The notes beneath the pieces were generated by a model that searched no databases, had not been told where the DNA came from, and saw only the letters and a list, made by a program, of their open reading frames with translations. Positions 35,943-44,472 of a stretch of DNA of 64,000 nt are shown piece by piece. The position numbers and the translations under genes were made by a program. This DNA comes from Maritalea myrionectae DSM 19524 (GTDB taxonomy: Bacteria; Pseudomonadota; Alphaproteobacteria; Rhizobiales; Devosiaceae). How positions within the stretch are numbered: position 1 is the stretch's first letter; each line of letters begins with the position of its first letter. The stretch covers positions 62,001-126,000 of the forward strand of contig NZ_AUHV01000004.1 of assembly GCF_000423365.1 (NCBI RefSeq), in the 5' to 3' direction.

Positions 35943-36698
35943 ATGCAATTGGCTTTTGTTATTCCCGCTTACAATGAAGAGCGGTTGATTGGCCGATGCC
36001 TTGAATCCGTGGTTAAGCGGGTGAAAGAGTCCGGCGTTGAGTGCGAGATTATCGTGGTCAACAACGCCTCTAAAGACCGCACCAAAGAGATTGCTGAAAG
36101 CTTTAAAGACCAGGGCGTAACAGTGGTCGACGAGTTCGATAAAGGCCTGGTTTATGCCCGACGCGCGGGCTTTAATGCCTCAACTGCCGAACTGGTGGCC
36201 AATATTGACGCAGACACTGAGTTGCCCGAGGGTTGGATTGAGACCGTTTTGTCCAGCTTTGAAAAGCAGCCGGAGTTGGTGGGCTTGAGCGGCCCATATA
36301 TCTATTATGATTTGTCGTTGTGGAACCAGTTTTTGGTGCGGCTGTTTTATGGCATCTCCTATGCGGTTTATTTGCTGAACCGATTTGTGTTGAAAGTCGG
36401 CTCCATGATCCAAGGCGGCAACTTTGTTATCCGCCGCAGCGCCTGGCTGAAAGCGGGGGGATATGACACCTCGATTTCGTTTTATGGCGAAGACACGGAT
36501 ATTGCCGTGCGCCTCTCTAAAGTTGGCCCGGTGAAGTGGACATTTAAGCTGCCCATGCGCACTTCTGGTCGCCGGTTAGCGGAAGAAGGCGTGTTCCAAA
36601 CGGCTGGCGTTTATGTGCTGAATTTCTTTTGGGTGACGTTCCGCGGCAAGCCTGCGACAAAAGAATACAGCGACGTGCGGCCGGAGGAAAAAAAGTAA
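35943..36698 (+). CDS. family 2 glycosyltransferase
   Basis: 251 aa from ATG 35943 (AAGGAG seven bases upstream); the frame opens earlier at 35904. GT-A fold: LAFVIPAYNEERLIGRCLESV (about 3-22), IIVVNNASKDRTKEIA (about 36-51), GLVYARRAGFNASTAELVANIDADTELP (about 68-95 in two blocks) with the D-A-D metal motif, and GGYDTSISFYGEDTDIAVRL (about 177-196) with the catalytic E-D region. A hydrophobic stretch (NQFLVRLFYGISYAVYLLNRF) may contact the membrane. Acceptor unknown. It stands alone and ends in a strong terminator. Confidence 0.92.
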   Translation: MQLAFVIPAYNEERLIGRCLESVVKRVKESGVECEIIVVNNASKDRTKEIAESFKDQGVTVVDEFDKGLVYARRAGFNASTAELVANIDADTELPEGWIETVLSSFEKQPELVGLSGPYIYYDLSLWNQFLVRLFYGISYAVYLLNRFVLKVGSMIQGGNFVIRRSAWLKAGGYDTSISFYGEDTDIAVRLSKVGPVKWTFKLPMRTSGRRLAEEGVFQTAGVYVLNFFWVTFRGKPATKEYSDVRPEEKK

Positions 36699-36732
36699 GC
36701 TAACTCAACGGTTAAAGTATCCGATTGTAATG

Positions 36733-36760
36733 AGCCGCCTTATTTCAAGGCGGCTTTTTT
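36733..36760 (+). terminator. rho-independent terminator after the glycosyltransferase gene
   Basis: Perfect 9-bp stem AGCCGCCTT (36733-36741) / AAGGCGGCT (36747-36755), ATTTC loop, then TTTTTT. Confidence 0.9.
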
Positions 36761-36842
36761 GCGTTTATTATCGACCAGGAAACTTGTTCTTGTCGCTGCA
36801 ATCCCTACATCTTTACTGATCGGCAGCACAGGAGCGGATGTC

Positions 36843-37220
36843 ATGGTTGATGAAAAACGGAAAAACTCAGACGAACCCAAAGGCGGTTGGGAAACTTTTA
36901 CCGAAGAGGTTGAAGTGGCTGGCCACAAACTGGTCGAAGAAATCACGCGGCTGATTTCTGAAGGCAATGTGCGCAAATTGCGCGTGCGCTCGTCCAATGA
37001 TGATGTGATGATTGAAGTGCCGTTGACAGGCAGCGTTGTGGTTGGTGGCGTTGTGGTTTTGGCCGCGCCATGGCTTGCCATTCTCGGCGGTTTGGCCGGC
37101 GTTATGGCCAGGGTCAAAATTGAAGTTGTACGCGATGTCGAAACGGACGAGAGCGATGACGGTTTCGCCGATGATGAAATGTCAGCGGATAAGCCCAAAA
37201 AGAAAAAGAAGAAGAAATAA
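36843..37220 (+). CDS. DUF4342 domain protein
   Basis: 125 aa from ATG 36843 (CAGGAG about ten bases upstream); the longer frame from 36759 lies inside the preceding terminator and is rejected. GGWETFTEEVEVAGHKLVEEI, RLISEGNVRKLRVRSSNDDVMIEVPL (about 43-68) and a hydrophobic segment VVVGGVVVLAAPWLAILGGLAG (about 73-94, in part) fit DUF4342, whose members start with a UBA-like part and often carry one membrane-like helix. The C-terminus is acidic, then ends in a run of seven lysines. Function unknown. Confidence 0.78.
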   Translation: MVDEKRKNSDEPKGGWETFTEEVEVAGHKLVEEITRLISEGNVRKLRVRSSNDDVMIEVPLTGSVVVGGVVVLAAPWLAILGGLAGVMARVKIEVVRDVETDESDDGFADDEMSADKPKKKKKKK

Positions 37221-37870
37221 TTTCGATTGCTGCATGTTTCTCAGCAGGTTGAAAACAATTTTGCACGTTGATTGGCTGGCGGAACGCATGGTTTCGCCAG
37301 TTGAGCTTGCGGGGCACGAGGCGTTCAAGAACTCGTGGTGTTGCGCAATAGGGTGAGGTCTCGTTCGCCTCGCGCCGACAGCTTTTTTCGCAAGCAATGG
37401 TGTGTTGGGGTGCTGACCCAATAGCCCCAACCGTTGCACCATATTGCAACGGTTTGCCCTCGGTGTCGGGCGACATCAACCAAAGCCGCGTGGCCCATCG
37501 CGTCCGATTGGCCCACTGCCTCCTCTTTCACCGCCCTTGGGCGGTATACCCCGTTTATCCGTCAACAAACCGCTTGGGGCAGAGGATAGGTGAATTATAC
37601 CACCGCTTTTGGGGGCGGGGATAAGTTTGCGAGTGGTTTTGGAGGGCAGGAGAGCTGTCCGCTTGAACTGTATGCCGAATTGTGATTTTTTTTCAGTGTG
37701 TTGCGTGCGGTTTCATGTGTGGACGAATGCTTTAGTCGCGCCGAGAAATCAATTTTGGGTTGTGCCTTGACCGGGGAATTACCGCCGTATTTTCTGCGAA
37801 GTTGGGAAACCAGATGGATTTTCGGCCCGGCACGTCGCGTTTATTGCAACTGCACCTCTCCAATAGCAGC
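37221..37870. other. 650 bp without a convincing gene, rich in hairpins
   Basis: No open frame here has a plausible protein. Several strong inverted repeats are visible: AACCGTTGCA (37429-37438) with TGCAACGGTT (37445-37454); ACCGCCC/GGGCGGT around TT at about 37537-37552; GGGGTGC...AGCCCC near 37407-37428. A structured RNA or the decayed interior of a mobile element are both possible. I looked for tmRNA, RNase P RNA and 6S RNA signatures and found none. Confidence 0.4.
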
Positions 37871-37871
37871 C

Positions 37872-37906
37872 ACCATCGTCACCCTAGGCTTGATCTTGGG
37901 GCCCAA
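37872..37906 (+). repeat. palindromic repeat R1 (upstream of the GIY-YIG gene)
   Basis: ACCATCGTCACCCTAGG (37872-37888) continues as CTTGATCTTGGGGCCCA (to 37905). Aligned with R2 it has the same flank (ATCGTCACCC), the same CTTGA loop and a decayed left arm with one base missing. Orientation same as R2, opposite to R3. Confidence 0.7.
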
Positions 37907-37926
37907 TTGCGCGCAATCTTTTGCGC

Positions 37927-38214
37927 ATGGGTGGATGGGTTTACATCATGACAAACAAAATTAACGGCACGCTTTATGTTGGCGTGACTGCTGATTTGGT
38001 GCGGCGTGTGTGGGAACATCGTGAGGGGGTGGTTGAAGGCTTCACCCATAGCTATCGGCTCAAGTCTCTGGTGTATTTTGAACCGCACGACAGCATTTCT
38101 GCCGCCATTCAACGCGAAAAGACCATTAAAGGCTGGCCTCGGCGGTGGAAGGTGGAGCTGATTGAGCAGTCCAATCCGCGGTGGGATGATTTGTATGATG
38201 CGATTGCGGGTTAG
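37927..38214 (+). CDS. small GIY-YIG nuclease family protein
   Basis: 95 aa from ATG 37927. Complete GIY-YIG core: GWVYIMTNKINGTLYVGVTADLVRRVWEHREG, split here as WVYIMTNK (the G-I-Y strand), TLYVGVT (the Y-I-G strand) and DLVRRVWEHR with the catalytic Arg, then VYFEPHDSISAAIQREKTIKGW (about 57-78, in part) with the metal-binding Glu. The protein is only this nuclease domain, like UvrC N-terminal or UPF0213-type proteins, with no DNA-recognition domain. Palindromic repeats lie on both sides, so it may be the enzyme of a REP-like element. Isolated otherwise. Confidence 0.9.
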   Translation: MGGWVYIMTNKINGTLYVGVTADLVRRVWEHREGVVEGFTHSYRLKSLVYFEPHDSISAAIQREKTIKGWPRRWKVELIEQSNPRWDDLYDAIAG

Positions 38215-38258
38215 GGTGCCTTTGGTCGCCGTCTAGGTGCTTTGTGGTTGCCCGCAAA

Positions 38259-38289
38259 TGGATTGCAAGATCAAGTCTTGCAATGACGG
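38259..38289 (-). repeat. palindromic repeat R3 (downstream of the GIY-YIG gene, inverted)
   Basis: TGG, then stem ATTGCAAGA (38262-38270), loop TCAAG (38271-38275), stem TCTTGCAAT (38276-38284), then GACGG. Perfect 9-bp stem. Read on the other strand it is a homolog of R2, but the outer stem bases differ on both arms so that pairing is kept. Confidence 0.8.
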
Positions 38290-38374
38290 GGAGGTGGAGA
38301 GGGCCTTCGTAACCACATATGTTGTCACGAGATCAAATGTTGTGCGTGGTTTCCCCGACATCAGCGCCACCCAT

Positions 38375-38408
38375 CATCGTCACCCCAAGACTTGATCTTG
38401 GGGTCCAT
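38375..38408 (+). repeat. palindromic repeat R2
   Basis: ATCGTC, stem ACCCCAAGA (38382-38390), loop CTTGA (38391-38395), stem TCTTGGGGT (38396-38404), CCA. Perfect 9-bp stem; a short T-run is absent, so it is not a terminator. R2 and R3 together form an inverted pair about 100 bp apart, as in REPINs. Confidence 0.8.
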
Positions 38409-38456
38409 TTCACGTTTCCGTATTGTAATGAGGTAGAGGTTTGCCGACGGCGCCGC

Positions 38457-38783
38457 CTAACCGGAAGATGTCATAACGCTGCACCGATATTCTAGCCACG
38501 GTAGCAGGCAATCAATATTGTGGAATTGGGCGAGCTGGCCCAACGCTGTCAAAGCAAAAATAATTGTTCCGCCTGCTATGATCCAGGCCTGAATTCGTTC
38601 GATTTTACCTAATTCGTGCTTACGGATGTGAATGAGTTCACCGTCCCAATAAAGTTGGCCTTTTGCATCGATCCCCAAATTGTCAGTTTCGTTAAGCTCA
38701 ACAGTGCGGATGTGCTTCGGCCATTTGCTTTTGTTGGGCTTGTGAGGTTTGATTTGTTCAAGCTCTTCTCTACGGTTAGTCAT
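38457..38783 (-). CDS. hypothetical protein with one membrane helix
   Basis: 108 aa; GAGGAAG before the ATG supports it as a real gene. Basic, polar N-terminal part (about 1-60, including PHKPNKSKWPKH), one hydrophobic segment WIIAGGTIIFALTALGQLAQF (about 67-87, in part), and a short tail. No family recognised. It lies downstream of the nrdJ terminator on the same strand, so it probably has its own promoter or relies on read-through. Nothing links it to nucleotide reduction. Confidence 0.55.
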   Translation of the reverse strand: MTNRREELEQIKPHKPNKSKWPKHIRTVELNETDNLGIDAKGQLYWDGELIHIRKHELGKIERIQAWIIAGGTIIFALTALGQLAQFHNIDCLLPWLEYRCSVMTSSG

Positions 38784-38794
38784 TGTACTTCCTC

Positions 38795-38832
38795 AAAAAA
38801 CAAACCCCCGGCCAGCTTGCGCCGCCCGGGGG
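38795..38832 (-). terminator. rho-independent terminator of nrdJ
   Basis: On the minus strand CCCCCGG...CCGGGGG (arms at 38826-38832 and 38805-38811) followed by TTTGTTTTTT. It lies 34 bp after the nrdJ stop. Confidence 0.8.
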
Positions 38833-38865
38833 AAATCATTTCAATCCAGCGTTTCCGCCTGAGCC

Positions 38866-41800
38866 TTAGCTACACCCAGTCGTCGATCCGCAAGTGTCAC
38901 ACTTCAAACAAGTGCCGTTGCGCACGAGGGTGAAGTTGGCGCATTCGGGGCAGCTTTCGCCTTCGTAGCCTTTCATGCGGGCTTGGCTGCGTTGGATGCT
39001 GGCGTCGGCCATGGGGGCCGGGGCGCTTTCTTCAACTTTGCCGATTTCCTGCTCCACTTCCTTTTTGAGGGCCGTGGTGGCCTTCATCATGGTGGCGGCG
39101 CTGGTTTGCATGGCTTGCACCTTATTGGTGGTGCTGGTGGTCTCGGTGGTCGAGACCAGCATCAAGGTTTTGTCCTTCACGCGGCCACGGGTGAGGCCTT
39201 TGGAGACAAACTGATCTGCGGCCATGCCTTCGCTGTCGTCGGTAACGCTTGATCCCTTGTCGCCGCCGCTGCCGGGGGTGACGTGGGCCAAATCGGACCG
39301 ATCCAGATAGGAAATGGCCAATTCGCGGAACACATAATCCAAGATGGACGTGGCGTTCTTGATCGAGTCGTTGCCTTGCACGAAGCCAGCAGGCTCGAAC
39401 TTGGTGAATACGAAGGTTTCAACATATTCTTCAAGTGGCACACCATATTGCAGGCCAAGAGATACGGAGATGGCGAAGTTGTTGATCAAGGCGCGTAGGG
39501 TTGAGCCTTCCTTGTTCATATCAAGGAAGATTTCGCCCAATCGGCCATCTTCATATTCGCCAGTGCGCAAGAAGAGGGTGTGACCGCCAACTTTGGCCTT
39601 TTGGGTGTAGCCCTTGCGGCGTGTTGGCAATTTCTCCTGCTCGCGGACCCGCTCAACCACACGTTCTACAACGCGTTCGGCCACTTTTTCAGCAATAGCC
39701 GCGGTGCGCTCAACGGGTGATTTTGCGATCAACTCTTCTGTTGCGTCCAAACCATCTTCATCATCCTCATCATCGGCAAGCAATTGCGCGTTCAAAGGCT
39801 GGCTGAGTTTGGAGCCATCGCGGTACAAAGCGTTGGCTTTCAAAGCGAGTTTCCAAGAGAGCATGTAGCTTTCTTTACACTCTTCAACCGTGGCCGAGTT
39901 TGGCATGTTGATGGTTTTTGAAATCGCGCCAGAGATGAAAGGCTGTGCCGCGGCCATCATGCGGATATGGCTTTCCACGCTCAAGAAGCGCTTGCCGATC
40001 CGGCCACATGGGTTGGCACAATCGAACACTTTATAGTGCTCTTCTTTCAAATGCGGTGCTTTTTCAAGCGTCATGGCACCACACACATGGATGTTGGCAT
40101 CGTCGATTTCTTTTTTCGAGAAACCAAGCGCGGCGAGCATGTCAAAGTTTATGTCGTTGAGCTGCTCGTCAGTGAGGCCAAGCTCGTTTTTGCAGAACTC
40201 TTCGCCCAAGCTCCACTTGTTGAAGGCGAACTTGATGTCGAATGCGCTGCCGAGACCGGCATTGATGGCATCGATCTTTTCGTCAGTGAAGCCTTTGGCT
40301 TTCAACGTGGTTGGGTTGACGCCCGGGGCCTGGTTCATATTGCCGTGGCCCACTGCGTAAACTTCGATCTCTGCGATCTGGTCTTCTGAGTAGCCCAAGG
40401 TGCGCAACGCTTCTGGCACAGCGCGGTTGATGATTTTGAAGTACCCACCACCAGCGAGTTTTTTGAACTTCACCAAAGCAAAGTCTGGCTCAATGCCGGT
40501 TGTGTCACAATCCATCACCAAGCCGATGGTGCCGGTTGGGGCAATCACAGAAACCTGTGCGTTGCGGTAGCCGTGCTTTTCGCCGAGTTTCAGGGCATTG
40601 TCCCACGCTTTTTTGGCGTGATCGACCAAGCGTTCGTCGGGGCAGTTGCCATGATCCAACGGCACGGGGTTGATGGACAGTTTTTCATAGCCCTTATCAT
40701 TGCCGTGGGCCGCATTGCGGTGGTTGCGGATCACGCGCAGCATGTGCTTTGCGTTTGGCTTGTAGCTTGGGAACGGGCCCAGCTCTTTCGCCATTTCCGC
40801 TGATGTTGCGTAAGACACACCGGTCAAGATCGCGGTGATGGCACCGCCGATGGCGCGGCCTTCGTCTGAGTCATAGCCGATGCCTGAGGTCATCAACAGG
40901 CCGCCGATATTGGCATAGCCAAGACCCAAGGTGCGGAACTCATAAGAACGCTCGGCAATGGCTTTAGATGGGAATTGCGCCATCATCACAGAGATTTCAA
41001 GCACAATGGTCCACAAGCGCACAGAATGTTCGAACGCATCGATCATGAACTGGCCGTCTTTGGCGCGGAACTGAAGCAGGTTCAGCGAGGCCAGGTTACA
41101 GGCGGTGTCGTCCAGGAACATATATTCTGAACAGGGGTTCGACGCGCGAATGTCGCCAGACGCTGGGCATGTGTGCCAGTCGTTAATGGTGGTGTGGTAT
41201 TGAATGCCGGGATCGGCACAAGCCCAAGCGGCATAGCCCACACTGTCCCACAAATCGCGGGCTTTCAGGGTTTTGGTTGGCTTTTGGCTGATGCGGCCCA
41301 TCAAATCCCAATCGCCATCTTCCTCAACGGCATTCAAAAAGCCGTCGGTGACGCGGATTGAGTTGTTTGAGTTTTGGCCAGCAACGGTCAAATATGCCTC
41401 TGAATCCCAATCAGTGTCGTAAACAGGGAATTCAAGGTCGGTATAGCCTTGTTGGGCGAACTGGATCACGCGCTGAATATAGTTTTCAGGCACCATCGCT
41501 TTTTTCGCCGCGCGCACTTCGCGCTTCAGGGCAGGGTTTTTTGTGACGTCGAAGCAATCATTGCCTGCGCCTTCGCAATTCACACAAGCCTTCATGATGG
41601 CTTTCATGTGTTTGGAAACGGTTTTAGACCCGGTGACGAGGGCAGCAACCTTTTGCTCCTCTTTCACCTTCCAATTGATATATTCTTCAATATCCGGGTG
41701 ATCGATATCGACCACAACCATTTTCGCTGCGCGGCGTGTGGTGCCGCCAGACTTAATGGCACCCGCTGCGCGGTCACCAATTTTGAGGAATGACATCAGG

Positions 41801-42558
41801 CCAGAGGACTTGCCGCCGCCAGAAAGGCTTTCGCCGGAGCCACGCAAGGAAGAGAAGTTTGAACCTGTGCCGGAGCCATATTTAAACAGGCGCGCTTCAC
41901 GCACCCAAAGATCCATAATGCCGCCATCGCTGACCAAATCGTCTTCAACAGACTGAATGAAACAGGCGTGGGGTTGGGGATGCTCATAAGCGGAAGCTGA
42001 GCGCACCAGCTCGCCAGAAAATGGATCGACATAATGGTGGCCTTGGCCAGGGCCATCAATGCCATAGGCCCAATGCAGGCCGGTGTTAAACCATTGTGGG
42101 GAGTTGGGGGCACATTTTTGGGTGGCGAGCATATAGCAAAGCTCATCAAAGAAGGCGCGGGCATCTTCTTCATTATCGAAGTAGCCGCCTTTCCAGCCCC
42201 AATATGTCCATGTGCCAGCCAAGCGATCAAACACCTGACGGCTATCAATTTCAGAACCATAGCGTTCTTCTTCGGGCAGCTTTTCAAGTGCCTTTTCATC
42301 CGGCACGGAGCGCCACAGCCAAGAAGGCACGCTGTTTTCTTCAACTTTTTTGAGAACTTTCGCAACGCCTGCTTTGCGGAAATATTTCTGCGCAATAATA
42401 TCTGCAGCCACCTGAGACCATGATGCGGGAACATCAATATTGTCTAACCGGAAAACGATTGAACCGTCCGGGTTCTTAATTTCGCTTGTGGCCTTGCGAA
42501 ATTCGATGCCAGCATAGGCCGATTGGCCTTTTTTGGTGTAGTGCCGCTTAATGCGCAT
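38866..42558 (-). CDS. nrdJ: vitamin B12-dependent ribonucleoside-diphosphate reductase (class II)
   Basis: 1230 aa, the long alphaproteobacterial NrdJ form. Makes deoxyribonucleotides using adenosylcobalamin, with or without oxygen. Visible parts: [17 protein letters not shown] and [13 protein letters not shown] (about 197-209, first redox Cys), [19 protein letters not shown] (about 225-243), [20 protein letters not shown], the radical-site block [20 protein letters not shown] (about 485-504), [20 protein letters not shown], and a C-terminal zinc-ribbon-like tail CPEC...CLKCDTCG plus a last Cys, used for re-reduction. No other ribonucleotide reductase gene is in the window. Upstream lies a candidate NrdR box. 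Confidence 0.97.
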   Translation of the reverse strand: MRIKRHYTKKGQSAYAGIEFRKATSEIKNPDGSIVFRLDNIDVPASWSQVAADIIAQKYFRKAGVAKVLKKVEENSVPSWLWRSVPDEKALEKLPEEERYGSEIDSRQVFDRLAGTWTYWGWKGGYFDNEEDARAFFDELCYMLATQKCAPNSPQWFNTGLHWAYGIDGPGQGHHYVDPFSGELVRSASAYEHPQPHACFIQSVEDDLVSDGGIMDLWVREARLFKYGSGTGSNFSSLRGSGESLSGGGKSSGLMSFLKIGDRAAGAIKSGGTTRRAAKMVVVDIDHPDIEEYINWKVKEEQKVAALVTGSKTVSKHMKAIMKACVNCEGAGNDCFDVTKNPALKREVRAAKKAMVPENYIQRVIQFAQQGYTDLEFPVYDTDWDSEAYLTVAGQNSNNSIRVTDGFLNAVEEDGDWDLMGRISQKPTKTLKARDLWDSVGYAAWACADPGIQYHTTINDWHTCPASGDIRASNPCSEYMFLDDTACNLASLNLLQFRAKDGQFMIDAFEHSVRLWTIVLEISVMMAQFPSKAIAERSYEFRTLGLGYANIGGLLMTSGIGYDSDEGRAIGGAITAILTGVSYATSAEMAKELGPFPSYKPNAKHMLRVIRNHRNAAHGNDKGYEKLSINPVPLDHGNCPDERLVDHAKKAWDNALKLGEKHGYRNAQVSVIAPTGTIGLVMDCDTTGIEPDFALVKFKKLAGGGYFKIINRAVPEALRTLGYSEDQIAEIEVYAVGHGNMNQAPGVNPTTLKAKGFTDEKIDAINAGLGSAFDIKFAFNKWSLGEEFCKNELGLTDEQLNDINFDMLAALGFSKKEIDDANIHVCGAMTLEKAPHLKEEHYKVFDCANPCGRIGKRFLSVESHIRMMAAAQPFISGAISKTINMPNSATVEECKESYMLSWKLALKANALYRDGSKLSQPLNAQLLADDEDDEDGLDATEELIAKSPVERTAAIAEKVAERVVERVVERVREQEKLPTRRKGYTQKAKVGGHTLFLRTGEYEDGRLGEIFLDMNKEGSTLRALINNFAISVSLGLQYGVPLEEYVETFVFTKFEPAGFVQGNDSIKNATSILDYVFRELAISYLDRSDLAHVTPGSGGDKGSSVTDDSEGMAADQFVSKGLTRGRVKDKTLMLVSTTETTSTTNKVQAMQTSAATMMKATTALKKEVEQEIGKVEESAPAPMADASIQRSQARMKGYEGESCPECANFTLVRNGTCLKCDTCGSTTGCS

Positions 42559-43299
42559 TTGAGTTCGTCCCCAAAATTATGGACAAAATATATTGTCCGA
42601 TCAAAACCAATATGGTTTTTCAGTTTCTGTTTGTTCGCTTCCTGTTGGGTGTGAGTTGCGAGCCGCACTCACGAGGCTTATTCGCCTTTTTTTATCCGCC
42701 GTCCGCCTGACTTTCTTGCCAGTATGAAGCCGGGCAGTGGATGCAAATTTGCACGCATATGTGGGGCCAATCCCTTGCCACTTTACCCTCAATTGCGCCT
42801 TATAGCGCTTGCGGGGCATTCCCAAATGGCGGTCACCGCTTCGGTCGCTGTGCAGCTTATTGGCTACGCAACCTTGGGTGGTTGATCGGTCATCATACGG
42901 ATACTCAATTTGCATCTCCGAACCTACATTTTTCCCAATATTGTTCAAGGCAATTTTTTTCGAAAATTACCACCACTAGTAGTCTGAGGGCTAAATATGG
43001 CCCATATCTGGTATATAATATGTGAACAATGGGGATAAGTTGTGGCAGACGCGATTCGGGCTTCGTGTGGCAGATTCGGCAATATTTGCCTATATTGTTC
43101 GGCGACCAAACCACTTGATCTTGCGGCGCTATCTCACGAAAAAATCAGCAAAACTCTGCTTATCCTAAATGAAAGGTGAAGGTTTCGACACGCGAAACTG
43201 CTTGCGGATTGATCCGATTGGGGACGGCCCTAACTTTTGTCCAAAGCCTGTCAAGGGCATAATTTGAATGTGTATTTGCGTTTTTTTTGGATTTTTTTC
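42559..43299. other. 740-bp divergent intergenic region upstream of nrdJ
   Basis: No convincing gene. It holds the nrdJ promoter region with a candidate NrdR box (42581-42598), the palindrome TGCAAATTTGCA near 42742-42753, and the near-repeat GTGGCAGACGCGATTCGG / GTGGCAGATTCGG near 43041-43080. I compared it with the cobalamin riboswitch and did not find the required core, although short GC-rich parts look faintly similar. Confidence 0.45.
42581..42598. promoter_or_regulatory. candidate NrdR box upstream of nrdJ
   Basis: GGACAAAATATATTGTCC, an inverted repeat with the A-C-A-x-x-A-T-A-T-A-T-T-G-T core of NrdR sites, 23 bp before the nrdJ start. A weaker palindrome AAAACCAATATGGTTTT (42603-42619) is centred about two helical turns further up; NrdR boxes usually come in phased pairs. 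Confidence 0.55.
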
Positions 43300-43893
43300 A
43301 TGTCATTTCAATTCGATCATAAGTCCTTCCACGTCTCCGACTCCAATATAGTCGTCATCGAACCAGCCCGGCACATGCAAATCCTTTATCGATCAATGCT
43401 TAGCGCCTCTGGCGTGAGGGGATTGCGCGTTTTTTCCAGCACCGAACGTGCCGCCGAATCGATTCTGTCTGACCCACCAGATATTGTGTTGGTGGATTGG
43501 AGTGACGATAGTTCAAACGGGGGACATTTTCTCAAACACTTTCGAGATCGCCGTCTATATCCTGTGTGTCTGACGCCCATCATTGTGGTCATGAGTGTGG
43601 TGCGCAAGCGCCGCTTCGATAAAGCGATCAAATGGGGCGCCCATGCGGTGTTGGCCAAGCCGATCTCGTGCACACGCTTGTTTGACTATATCTCGTGGAT
43701 ATTGGCGGCGCAGATGCCTATGGAGCTGAACGGGCAGCGATATGTTGTGCCCAGCCTGTTGCAGCGGGTAGATGCCGAATTTGCCAACCGCTCCAAGTTT
43801 GGTGTCGATTCGATGGCTGAAGCGCAACATATGGCGCAGATTAATTCGATCCAATCCGACGTGGATCGCATCCTCAACTCGGCATTTTATTGA
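43300..43893 (+). CDS. receiver-domain (response-regulator-like) protein
   Basis: 197 aa from ATG 43300; the frame is open from 43237. REC fold: SNIVVIEPARHMQILYRSML (about 14-33), DIVLVDWSDD with the phospho-acceptor Asp, IIVVMSVV with Ser in place of the usual Thr, and AHAVLAKPIS with the conserved Lys. The first acidic pair (usually D-D) is E-P here, so magnesium binding may be altered. After the REC domain come about 70 helical residues (LLQRVDAEFANRSKFGV...), no DNA-binding domain. Not next to a histidine kinase. It may act as an adaptor. Confidence 0.75.
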   Translation: MSFQFDHKSFHVSDSNIVVIEPARHMQILYRSMLSASGVRGLRVFSSTERAAESILSDPPDIVLVDWSDDSSNGGHFLKHFRDRRLYPVCLTPIIVVMSVVRKRRFDKAIKWGAHAVLAKPISCTRLFDYISWILAAQMPMELNGQRYVVPSLLQRVDAEFANRSKFGVDSMAEAQHMAQINSIQSDVDRILNSAFY

Positions 43894-44058
43894 GAGGCGG
43901 GTAGGCTGGCTGCAGGGGAATGGCTCTATTGGCCATGATTTGGCCAGTTTCTTCGGATTTTTTCAATCAAAACATCTTTGCGCACTAGGCTTTGCCGATG
44001 TTAGGTGCTAAATGCTTGGCAACAAGAAACACGACAGATTGTGGCGATTGGAACTGAT

Positions 44059-44442
44059 ATGAAACAGTTTTTGGCGGAATTGTTTATTTGGTGGCACGGA
44101 CAAACCCTTGGCACGCGTCTTCACACGGCATTGCACGGCAAGTTTGTTGGCGAAGATGAGGCGGGTAACCGCTATTTCAAATCCAAAAAAGGCGATCGCC
44201 GCTGGGTCCTTTATAATGGACCGGCCGAAGCATCGCGCATTCCTGTTGGTTGGCACGGTTGGATGCATCACCGCACCGACATTTCCCCCGTCGACAAAAA
44301 ATATGACGCGCGGTCTTGGGAGTTGCCACACAAGCAAAACATGACCGGCACAGCCTATGCTTATCGGCCCAAAGGCAGCATGTTGAACAATGAAACACGT
44401 CCAGATGTGACCGGGGATTATGACGCCTGGTCACCAGAATAA
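44059..44442 (+). CDS. NADH:ubiquinone oxidoreductase subunit NDUFA12 family protein
   Basis: 127 aa from ATG 44059. The complex I supernumerary subunit shared by alphaproteobacteria and mitochondria (B17.2). Signature: FIWWHGQTLGTRL (about 9-21), DEAGNRYFKSKKGDRRWVLYNGPAEASRIP (two blocks, about 33-62), WHGWMHHRTD (about 65-74) and PHKQNMTGTAYAYRPKGSML (about 91-110). Acts at the Q-module/membrane junction. It heads the rhizobial order NDUFA12, DUF2155, aat (convergent), accCB. Confidence 0.94.
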   Translation: MKQFLAELFIWWHGQTLGTRLHTALHGKFVGEDEAGNRYFKSKKGDRRWVLYNGPAEASRIPVGWHGWMHHRTDISPVDKKYDARSWELPHKQNMTGTAYAYRPKGSMLNNETRPDVTGDYDAWSPE

Positions 44443-44472
44443 GCCTGGTTTTGCGGGTTGTTTAATTTGACC

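Larger units (their letters stand above)
37872..38415. mobile_element. candidate REP-like element: GIY-YIG nuclease gene bracketed by inverted palindromic repeats
   Basis: A 97-codon-class GIY-YIG nuclease gene lies between repeat R1 (left) and repeat R3 (right, opposite orientation), with a further copy R2 about 100 bp beyond R3 in R1's orientation. The arrangement recalls REP sequences and REPINs mobilised by RAYT transposases, with a GIY-YIG enzyme in place of a tyrosine transposase. From memory, similar TCAAG-loop hairpins are scattered in many alphaproteobacterial genomes. That the nuclease acts on them is inference; the exact borders are not defined. Confidence 0.4.

Noticed and set aside
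36759-36842. N-terminal extension of the DUF4342 protein giving a signal-peptide-like start
   Set aside because: The start codon would lie at the terminator of the previous gene and lacks a ribosome-binding site; ATG 36843 fits the family.
37290-37640. tmRNA, RNase P RNA or 6S RNA in the hairpin-rich gap
   Set aside because: None of the diagnostic sequences (tag reading frame, RNase P core, 6S bubble) was found; left as unassigned structure.
37397-37964. Plus-strand frames upstream of the GIY-YIG gene
   Set aside because: Composition is not protein-like, no similarity to known families, and one overlaps repeat R1.
42559-42960. Cobalamin riboswitch upstream of nrdJ
   Set aside because: Short stretches on the minus strand (CCACTG, AGTCAGG) recall it, but the order, spacing and the GGAAGNCAGGAGACCTGCC-type end do not fit.
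42741-43025. 94-codon plus-strand frame upstream of nrdJ
   Set aside because: No ribosome-binding site, no protein-like composition, antisense to the nrdJ promoter region.
43095-43125. Fourth copy of the palindromic repeat (CACTTGATCTTGCGG)
   Set aside because: Loop-like CTTGATC is present but the flanks do not pair and the conserved outer sequence is absent.
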